Positions 1-4,564 of a DNA stretch of 12,654 nt are shown here, piece by piece. Source of the stretch: Deltaproteobacteria bacterium (GTDB lineage: Bacteria > Desulfobacterota > Desulfarculia > Desulfarculales > Desulfarculaceae). Each line of letters opens with the position of its first letter. Positions within the stretch are counted from its first letter, which is position 1. The stretch lies in contig JAKAGJ010000011.1 in assembly GCA_021815655.1 (NCBI GenBank), positions 1 to 12,654 of the forward strand, written 5' to 3'. A program made the position numbers and the translations under genes. The notes beneath the pieces were generated by a model, which was given only the letters and a program-made list of their open reading frames with translations, ran no database searches and had not been told where the DNA came from.

Positions 1-252
1 CTCAACCAGGGCAGCAACTTGTTCGGCGCGCTCCTGGGCGGGCCGGGCGGCCAGGCCAGCCAGCCAAGCCAGCATCTCCAGGGGGGCCAGGGGTGGCAGC
101 AGGCCGCAGCAATGTCCCTGGCGGGCGCAGGTGGTGGCCGGCAGACGCTGGTAGAGGGCTTCCAGGGACACGGCCAGCCCCTGACGCTGAAAGGCGGCCA
201 GGGCCGGGGCCAGGGTGGCTGTAGGGTGGTTTTTTGAATTCTGAGGCATCAT
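1..252 (-). CDS. Partial Cys-cluster protein, YkgJ-like (zinc/iron-chelating domain), 5' part only
   Basis: The leftward frame from ATG at 252 stays open for 84 codons to the window edge, so the C-terminal part is missing. Codons are strongly GC3-biased (GCC, CTG, GAG), unlike the competing frames here. The key visible motif is TCARQGHCCG (residues 41-50): a cysteine, five residues, then a Cys-Cys pair, followed by a Leu/Pro-rich stretch and a helix. This resembles the metal-binding cysteine cluster of YkgJ-type proteins, whose biochemical role is poorly known. Start choice is uncertain: in-frame ATGs lie at 261, 252 and 249, and none has a clear Shine-Dalgarno. A TATCAT -10-like hexamer lies 7 nt before the ATG at 252, which would give an almost leaderless transcript. 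The gene could instead be an unrelated protein with a chance cysteine cluster, as only 84 residues are visible. Confidence 0.55.
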   Translation of the reverse strand, partial: MMPQNSKNHPTATLAPALAAFQRQGLAVSLEALYQRLPATTCARQGHCCGLLPPLAPLEMLAWLAGLAARPAQERAEQVAALVE

Positions 253-339
253 GCCGAGCATGATAAGGCAAGGGGCGGCGCAACGCCACCCGGCTTGGGT
301 ATGCCACCTAAGCGGTTAAGTTATCTGGAAAGTTTGGGC

Positions 340-409
340 GGAGCCGCCGGACTCGACCAGAGCGGCGGCGCCAACCGACCCGTTTGCGCCCCGCCGGGGG
401 CACCCGGCC
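340..409. repeat. 70-bp two-hairpin intergenic repeat, copy 1
   Basis: This is the first of two direct copies, 109 bp apart start to start; the copies differ at 5 of 70 positions. Each copy contains two perfect inverted repeats. The first is a 7-bp stem GCCGCCG/CGGCGGC (343-349 with 363-369). The second is a 6-bp stem GCCGGG/CCCGGC (393-398 with 403-408) with a 4-nt loop. The sequence before it (GGTTAA..., about 314-339) loosely resembles that before copy 2, so the repeat may be somewhat longer. It looks like a REP/BIME-type dispersed intergenic repeat. Only two copies are visible, so genome-wide dispersal is inferred. Confidence 0.75.
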
Positions 410-448
410 CGAGCGCGGAATTGCTGGTTTAATAGATTAGGCTTTACG

Positions 449-518
449 GGAGCCGCCGGCCTCGACCCAAGCGGCGGCGCCAATCGACCCGTTTACGCCC
501 CGCCGGGGGCACCCGGCC
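449..518. repeat. 70-bp two-hairpin intergenic repeat, copy 2
   Basis: Second copy of the repeat at 340-409. All five differences between the copies fall in the loop of hairpin 1 (repeat positions 12, 20, 21) or in the linker between hairpins (positions 36, 47); both stems are unchanged. The right end abuts the stop codon of the zinc ribbon gene (TAG, 518-520 on the minus strand). Its second hairpin (502-507 with 512-517) is therefore the first structure in that gene's 3' UTR and may act as a terminator or mRNA-stabilising stem-loop. No T-run follows it. Confidence 0.75.
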
Positions 519-697
519 TAGGTGGTGCTCTCGGCCTGGTCCGCGGGCCGGCTGTAGGAGGCCAGCAGGGTGTCCAGGTCCATCTGACGCACCATGACTT
601 GGCCGCACTTGTCGCAGATCACGGTGTGGTCGTCGATGCCGGTGATGCGCACTTCGCTCTCGGAGCAGTTGGTGCAGGTGTACTCGTATGCTGGCAT
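518..697 (-). CDS. Small FmdB-like zinc ribbon protein
   Basis: A 59-residue protein starting MPAYEYTCTNC, with a second knuckle ICDKCG at residues 28-33. The two CxxC pairs (Cys8/Cys11 and Cys29/Cys32) form a four-cysteine zinc ribbon, and the MPxYEY opening is typical of the FmdB/zinc-ribbon family of putative regulatory proteins. The tail (residues 36-59) is polar and probably flexible. The start at 697 is fixed by the family N-terminus and by GGGAGGAA six nt upstream; the frame continues open to 838, but that extension is AT-rich and does not look coding. It is preceded by an AT-rich gap with possible promoters and followed at once by a hairpin repeat. Its partner or target is unknown; members of this family are often annotated as regulators without direct proof. 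Confidence 0.8.
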   Translation of the reverse strand: MPAYEYTCTNCSESEVRITGIDDHTVICDKCGQVMVRQMDLDTLLASYSRPADQAESTT

Positions 698-756
698 GGA
701 GTTCCTCCCTCGGCCTGATGATGTTCCGCCCAGATGACCGGACGCCCAGCTATAAG

Positions 757-772
757 GCAAGTTGCATACCAG
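757..772 (-). promoter_or_regulatory. Candidate sigma-54 promoter for the zinc ribbon gene
   Basis: On the minus strand the sequence reads TGG-TATG-CAAC-TTGCC. It has the invariant GG at -24 (769-770) and GC at -12 (757-758) separated by exactly 10 nt, and agrees with TGGCACG-N4-TTGCW at most positions. It would start transcription near 746, about 50 nt before the ATG at 697. A chance match is possible in this base composition, and no activator gene is visible. Confidence 0.35.
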
Positions 773-820
773 ATTGGGGCGGACCAGGGGCTTTGGGGTT
801 ATTGCTTTGATATTATTTAA

Positions 821-849
821 AATTAAATTGCAAGCCATCGCTTGTGCAA
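821..849 (-). promoter_or_regulatory. Candidate sigma-70 promoter upstream of the zinc ribbon gene
   Basis: The minus strand carries TTGCAC (849-844), a 17-nt spacer and TTAATT (826-821) inside the most AT-rich part of the window. The -35 overlaps the first copy of the short direct repeat at 845-859. It is an alternative to the sigma-54-like site closer to the gene. The long implied leader (about 115 nt) makes it only a candidate. Confidence 0.25.
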
Positions 850-983
850 TAAGCGGCTTTTTTCACATGCCCACATAATTATGCAAAAAGCGGCTTAGTG
901 CCCCATGTGGTGGGGTAAAAGGCCCCAAGGACATCCAGGCGGGTGATCAGAGGGAGGAAAAACAGGGCCAGGACGGCGGCAAC

Positions 984-1754
984 TCAGCGCTCGGACGGCA
1001 GTTGCAGGTCCAGCCCGCCCAGGCGGGAGAGTATCTCGTCGTGGGTGAGGTCGTGACGCACGGGGGTGATGGTGACGTAGCCGGCCAGCAGCGCCGGGTA
1101 GTCGGTATCAAGGTCGCCCTCGGTGCCCATGGTCTCGCCGGCCTGCCAATAATAGATGTGGCCCCGGGGGTCGCTGCGGCGCAGGAAGCGCTCCACCAGC
1201 CGCGCCCCGGACTGGCGGGTGAAGCGGATGCCCTTGATCTTGTGGGCGGGCAGGGCCGGCACGTTGACGTTGAGGGGCACGTGCCTGGGCACCCCCAGGC
1301 TGGGGTAGAGCCCCACCAGGTGGGCGGCCAGGCTGGCGGCGTAGGCGAAGTCGGGGTCCTTCAAGGTGCCCAGGGAATAGGCCACCCCCGGCAGCCCCAG
1401 GATGGCCGCCTCGGTGGCCGCCGAGACGGTGCCCGAGTAGAGCAGGTTCACCCCCACGTTGGCCCCCAGGTTGATGCCGCTGACCACCAGGTCCGGGGCT
1501 TGGGGCAACAACTCGCTCACGGCCAGCTTGACGCAGTCGGCCGGGGTGCCGGTGATGGCCCAGCCGTCGAAGCCGGTGCGCGGACCCAGGCGGCGCACCC
1601 GGATGGGGTCGGCCAGGGTGATGGCGTGTCCCACCGCCGACTGCTCGGTTTCCGGGGCCACCACCACCACCTCGTGCTCCCCGGCCAGGGCCGCGTGCAG
1701 GGCGGCCAGCCCGGGGGCGTAGACGCCGTCGTCGTTGGTGAGAAGCAGTCGCAT
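984..1754 (-). CDS. surE: 5'/3'-nucleotidase SurE
   Basis: A 256-residue protein, the usual SurE length. SurE is a metal-dependent phosphatase that removes phosphate from nucleoside monophosphates (and exopolyphosphate in some species) in the cytoplasm; it is linked to stress and stationary-phase survival. The N-terminus MRLLLTNDDG gives the metal ligands Asp8 and Asp9. Ser39 sits in APETEQSAVGH, Asn95 in SGINLGANVG, and GTPADCVK (69-76) and SGTVSAA (108-114) are further family motifs. All expected active-site residues are present. The start at 1754 is set by the family N-terminus; the frame continues upstream but adds 36 residues of unrelated sequence. A strong promoter (1762-1790) ends 7 nt before this ATG, so the mRNA may be leaderless. 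It is transcribed divergently from htpX-htrA. In Enterobacteria surE sits near pcm, nlpD and rpoS; none of these is here. Confidence 0.95.
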   Translation of the reverse strand: MRLLLTNDDGVYAPGLAALHAALAGEHEVVVVAPETEQSAVGHAITLADPIRVRRLGPRTGFDGWAITGTPADCVKLAVSELLPQAPDLVVSGINLGANVGVNLLYSGTVSAATEAAILGLPGVAYSLGTLKDPDFAYAASLAAHLVGLYPSLGVPRHVPLNVNVPALPAHKIKGIRFTRQSGARLVERFLRRSDPRGHIYYWQAGETMGTEGDLDTDYPALLAGYVTITPVRHDLTHDEILSRLGGLDLQLPSER

Positions 1755-1761
1755 GTCCGGC

Positions 1762-1790
1762 AGTTTAGCCTCCCGGCCCCCGGCTGTCAA
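1762..1790 (-). promoter_or_regulatory. Sigma-70 promoter of surE
   Basis: The minus strand shows a perfect -35 TTGACA (1790-1785), a 17-nt spacer, and -10 TAAACT (1767-1762; 4 of 6 consensus). Only 7 nt separate the -10 from the surE ATG, which puts the start of transcription at or within a base or two of the start codon. The GGGAGG in the spacer would then not be transcribed. Confidence 0.65.
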
Positions 1791-1802
1791 CGAGCCGGCG
1801 CA

Positions 1803-1831
1803 TTGACAAGCGCCCGCGCCCCGCTTACCTT
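1803..1831 (+). promoter_or_regulatory. Sigma-70 promoter of htpX-htrA
   Basis: A perfect -35 TTGACA (1803-1808), 17-nt spacer and a weaker -10 TACCTT (1826-1831; 3 of 6). Transcription would start near 1838 and give a leader of about 39 nt. Its -35 is 12 bp from the oppositely oriented -35 of surE, so the two -35 boxes form an inverted repeat. Confidence 0.55.
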
Positions 1832-1876
1832 TAGATACAAAAAACCCGCAACCATTTTTCACCCTTGGGTGCCGAC

Positions 1877-2824
1877 ATGAATCAGATCAAGACCGTGCTG
1901 CTCTTGGGAGCGCTAACCGGGCTCATGGTGCTCCTGGGCGGGGCCATGGGCGGGCGCCAGGGCATGCTCATAGCCCTGGTCCTGGCCACGGCCATGAATT
2001 TCTTCTCCTACTGGTACTCGGACAAGATGGTGCTGGCCATGTACCGGGCTAGAGCCGTGGACGAAGGCCAGGCCCCGGGGCTATACAACATCGTGCGCGA
2101 GCTCTGCGCCGCCTCTGGCCTGCCCATGCCTCGGGTCTTTATCATCGAGGAGGACACGCCCAACGCCTTCGCCACCGGCCGCGACCCCGAGCACGCCGTG
2201 GTGGCGGTGACCAGCGGCATCCTGCGCATCCTCACCCCCCGCGAGCTGCGCGGGGTGATCTCCCACGAGCTCAGCCATGTCAAGCACCGCGACATCCTCA
2301 TAGGCTCGGTGGCCGCCACCCTGGCCGGGGCGGTGATGGTGTTGGCCAGCATGGCGCGTTGGGGGGCCATCTTCGGCGGAGGCCGCGACGATGACCGGGG
2401 CGGTGGCGGCATCGTGGGCCTGATCGTGATGTCCATCCTGGCGCCGCTGGCGGCCCTTTTGATCCAGATGGCCGTGAGCCGCAGCCGCGAGTACCTGGCC
2501 GACCAGGAGGGCGCCACCATGTCCCGCGACCCCGAGGCTCTGGCCGGGGCGCTGGGCAAGCTGGAGCAGGCCAACCAGGTCCAGCCCATGCAGGACGCGC
2601 GGCCTCAGACCGCCCACATGTTCATCGTCAACCCCCTGAGCGGAGCCTCCCTGATGGGCCTGTTCTCCACCCACCCACCCATCGCCGAACGCATGGCCCG
2701 CTTGCGCTCCATGGCCGGCCAGGGCCACGGCCAGCCCTATGCGCCACCGGCGGCCCCCGGCGGCTACGCCCCCCCTCCCCCGCCCCCGCCTCCCAGCGGC
2801 CGCGGCGGCATAGACTGGTCCTAG
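1877..2824 (+). CDS. htpX: Membrane zinc metalloprotease HtpX (M48 family) with polyproline tail
   Basis: A 315-residue inner-membrane protease of the M48B group that degrades misfolded membrane proteins with its active site facing the cytosol. Residues 6-24 and 30-47 form two N-terminal membrane segments. The zinc site is HELSH (130-134) in [13 protein letters not shown], with the third ligand Glu205 in [11 protein letters not shown]; two further hydrophobic segments lie at about 142-160 and 178-199. NAFATG (96-101) and FSTHPP (263-268) are typical HtpX motifs. After the usual end near residue 280 comes a Gly/Ala/Pro-rich tail with eight consecutive prolines (299-306) and the end IDWS, which is unusual. 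ATG at 1877 is preferred over an in-frame TTG at 1865 because the membrane helix follows it directly; neither has a clear Shine-Dalgarno. The gene is followed 4 bp later by htrA. Confidence 0.93.
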   Translation: MNQIKTVLLLGALTGLMVLLGGAMGGRQGMLIALVLATAMNFFSYWYSDKMVLAMYRARAVDEGQAPGLYNIVRELCAASGLPMPRVFIIEEDTPNAFATGRDPEHAVVAVTSGILRILTPRELRGVISHELSHVKHRDILIGSVAATLAGAVMVLASMARWGAIFGGGRDDDRGGGGIVGLIVMSILAPLAALLIQMAVSRSREYLADQEGATMSRDPEALAGALGKLEQANQVQPMQDARPQTAHMFIVNPLSGASLMGLFSTHPPIAERMARLRSMAGQGHGQPYAPPAAPGGYAPPPPPPPPSGRGGIDWS

Positions 2825-2828
2825 AGCC

Positions 2829-4205
2829 ATGAAGGCGCCCAAGCTCCTGCTCGGCCTCGGCGCGGCCTGGCTGGCCGGCTGGCTCCTGGTCCCGGCCCCG
2901 GCCCTGGCCGACCGCGCCGCCCGCATGACCCCGGCGGTGCGCGTGGTGCAGGCCGCCGGGCCGGCGGTGGTGAACATCTCCACCAAGACCCGCGTGCAGA
3001 CCCGGCTCTTTCGCTCCGGCGACGAGGCCATGGACCGCTTCTTCGAGGAGTTCTTCCAGCCCATGCAGCGCGAGCAGACCAGCCTGGGCTCTGGCTTCAT
3101 CCTGGACGGACGGCGGGGGCTCATCGTCACCAACGGCCACGTGGTCAGCTCCGCCAACGAGATCAGGGTGCAGTTGTCGGACAAGCGCGTATTCCCGGCC
3201 CAGGTGGTGGGCGCCGACCCCCAGAGCGATCTGGCGGTGCTGCGCATAACCCCCAAGGGCGCCCTGCCCCAACTCAAGCTGGGCGACTCCGAGCAGATCA
3301 TGATCGGCGAGGAGGTCATCGCCATCGGCAACCCCTTCGGCCTGTCCCACACCGTCACCGTGGGCGTGGTCAGCGCCCTGGGGCGCAAGGTGCGCACCAA
3401 CGGCAACCAGTGGATGCAGGACCTGATCCAGATCGACGCCAGCATCAACCCCGGCAACTCCGGCGGGCCGCTCTTGAACGCCGACGGCGAGGTGATAGGC
3501 ATCAACACCGCCATCTTCCAGCAGGCCCAGGGCATCGGCTTCGCCATCCCGGTCAACCGCGTGCGGCGGGTGGTGGAGGACCTGGTGCGCTACGGCGAGG
3601 TGGTGCCGGCCTGGCTGGGGCTGGAGTTGCAGGACCTCACGCCCCGCCTGGCCCAGGCCTTCGGCCTGACCGAGGCGCGGGGGGTCTTGGTGACGCAGGT
3701 GCTGGAGAACAGCCCGGCGTCAGAGGCCGGCCTGGAGCGGGGCATGGTGCTCACCTCCCTCAACGGCCGGGAGATCAAGGACAGCGGCGACTACGGCCTG
3801 GCCCTGGCCGAGGTGGGCGTGGGCCAGGAGGTGCGCCTGGGGCTGCGGCAAGGCGGCCAGACCCAGGAGCGCAGCCTCAAGGCCCGGGCCTTCCCCCTGG
3901 AGCGGGCCATGGAGATCAGCTGGCGCCGTCTGGGCTTCAGCGTGACCGACCTGGACGCCCCCACGGCCCTGCGCCAGCGGGTGCGGACGGGCACGGCGGT
4001 GATGATCGACAAGGTGCGCAAGGGCTCGGCCGCCGAGGAGGCGGGCCTGATGCCCGGCGACCTTATCCGCCAGGTGGGCGACGGCCCCACGCCCAACCGC
4101 GAGGCCTTCCTGCGCCAGATGGCCAAGCACCGCCTGCTGCCCCGCATCACGGTGCTGGCCCAGCGCGGGGGCGTGGCCCAGTATCTCACCCTGGGGCCGG
4201 AGTAA
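2829..4205 (+). CDS. htrA: Periplasmic serine protease, Do/HtrA family with two PDZ domains
   Basis: A 458-residue DegP/DegQ-type protease that degrades or chaperones misfolded envelope proteins. A signal peptide spans about residues 1-28 (hydrophobic core 6-22, likely cleavage after ALA at 25-27). The trypsin-like domain (about 36-255) has the full triad: His104 in TNGHVV, Asp134 in SDLAVL, Ser211 in GNSGGP. PDZ1 (about 262-352) begins WLGLELQDL, and PDZ2 (about 365-455) contains GSAAEEAGLMPGDLI. The LA loop (about 58-83) is short, more like DegQ than DegP. The ATG lies 4 bp after the htpX stop with no strong ribosome site of its own, so translation is probably coupled to htpX. The pairing puts membrane (HtpX) and periplasmic (HtrA) quality control in one transcript. 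Confidence 0.95.
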   Translation: MKAPKLLLGLGAAWLAGWLLVPAPALADRAARMTPAVRVVQAAGPAVVNISTKTRVQTRLFRSGDEAMDRFFEEFFQPMQREQTSLGSGFILDGRRGLIVTNGHVVSSANEIRVQLSDKRVFPAQVVGADPQSDLAVLRITPKGALPQLKLGDSEQIMIGEEVIAIGNPFGLSHTVTVGVVSALGRKVRTNGNQWMQDLIQIDASINPGNSGGPLLNADGEVIGINTAIFQQAQGIGFAIPVNRVRRVVEDLVRYGEVVPAWLGLELQDLTPRLAQAFGLTEARGVLVTQVLENSPASEAGLERGMVLTSLNGREIKDSGDYGLALAEVGVGQEVRLGLRQGGQTQERSLKARAFPLERAMEISWRRLGFSVTDLDAPTALRQRVRTGTAVMIDKVRKGSAAEEAGLMPGDLIRQVGDGPTPNREAFLRQMAKHRLLPRITVLAQRGGVAQYLTLGPE

Positions 4206-4225
4206 AGGCCGCCGCTCAAGCCGAC

Positions 4226-4265
4226 CCAACAGCCTTCATCCAGTCAGGCAGGCGTCGGCTGTTGG
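4226..4265 (+). terminator. Hairpin after htrA, possible weak terminator
   Basis: A perfect 9-bp inverted repeat CCAACAGCC/GGCTGTTGG (4226-4234 with 4257-4265) with a 22-nt loop lies 20 bp after the htrA stop. No T-run follows, so intrinsic termination would be weak; it may instead protect the 3' end. Confidence 0.35.
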
Positions 4266-4284
4266 CCATATCAGAAATAGCCTT

Positions 4285-4387
4285 CATTGCGAACGCAGTG
4301 AAGCAATCTTCCGCATCGCTCTTGTTTGGCGAACAACAAGGTAAGAGCGAAGCGGAAGATTGCTTCGTCGCTACGCTCCTCGCAATG
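4285..4387. repeat. Palindromic dispersed-type repeat (MITE-like), about 103 bp
   Basis: Ends are CATTGCGA (4285-4292) and its exact reverse complement TCGCAATG (4380-4387). Inside, a 24-nt arm at 4300-4323 pairs with 4343-4366 with one mismatch, and the tip carries CTTGTT/AACAAG (4321-4326 with 4335-4340). The stretch AGATTGCTTCGTCGCTACGC followed by TCCTCGCAATG matches, from memory, a repeat found between genes in many bacterial genomes. It carries no gene. Base composition is less GC-rich than the flanking genes, consistent with an inserted element. Confidence 0.7.
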
Positions 4388-4497
4388 ACGGTCATGGTTG
4401 AATTTCGCTGACAGCCGGGCTTTAGTCAATGACAGGCCCCGAGGTTGGGGCGGCTGGCGTGATCGTATTCGCGCTTTGCCGTCAGGCGGTCGGTCTT

Positions 4498-4532
4498 AAA
4501 AAAAAGGGACCCAGCCATTGCCGGCTGGGTCC
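4498..4532 (-). terminator. Rho-independent terminator of the RND operon
   Basis: A perfect 10-bp stem GGACCCAGCC/GGCTGGGTCC (4507-4516 with 4523-4532) with a 6-nt loop. On the minus strand it is followed by CTTTTTTTT (eight T, 4505-4498). It lies about 33 bp beyond the permease stop. This is the clearest intrinsic terminator in the window. Confidence 0.9.
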
Positions 4533-4564
4533 AGCTGCTTTTCCCGCTCCGGCGCGGGCCGGGC

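Larger units (their letters stand above)
698..983. other. Gene-free AT-rich gap with short direct repeat and weak hairpin
   Basis: No convincing gene. It contains an AT-rich block (about 800-890) and a 15-nt direct repeat with one mismatch (TGCAATAAGCGGCTT at 845-859 and TGCAAAAAGCGGCTT at 882-896, starts 37 bp apart). It also holds a weak 5-bp stem TGGGG/CCCCA (911-915 with 923-927) downstream of surE on the minus strand, without a T-run. After the surE stop, the same leftward frame stays open for 34 more codons with coding-like codon choice (see findings). Confidence 0.6.

Noticed and set aside
2..307. Leftward 101-codon open frame at the left edge
   Set aside because: The frame is Arg/Pro/Gly-rich shadow sequence. 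The neighbouring frame from 252 has biased codons and a cysteine cluster, so it was taken as the gene.
340..518. CRISPR array or integron attC sites
   Set aside because: Only two 70-bp repeats, each with two internal hairpins, no regular spacers and no cas or integrase gene; attC core sites are not evident.
518..838. Longer form of the zinc ribbon protein starting at 838
   Set aside because: The extra 47 codons are AT-rich and unlike the family. The MPAYEY start with a strong ribosome site at 697 is clearly better.
1809..1840. Sigma-32 (heat shock) promoter for htpX
   Set aside because: CCCCGCTTA lies near the right place, but spacing and sequence fit poorly. TTGACA with a 17-nt spacer is the simpler reading.
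984..1862. Longer SurE starting near 1862
   Set aside because: SurE begins at the M-x-L-L-L-T-N-D-D-G motif. The extension would run across the promoter region and into the htpX leader.
2081..3556. Long minus-strand frame across htpX and htrA
   Set aside because: Low-complexity composition with no recognisable domain, and opposite two intact proteases.
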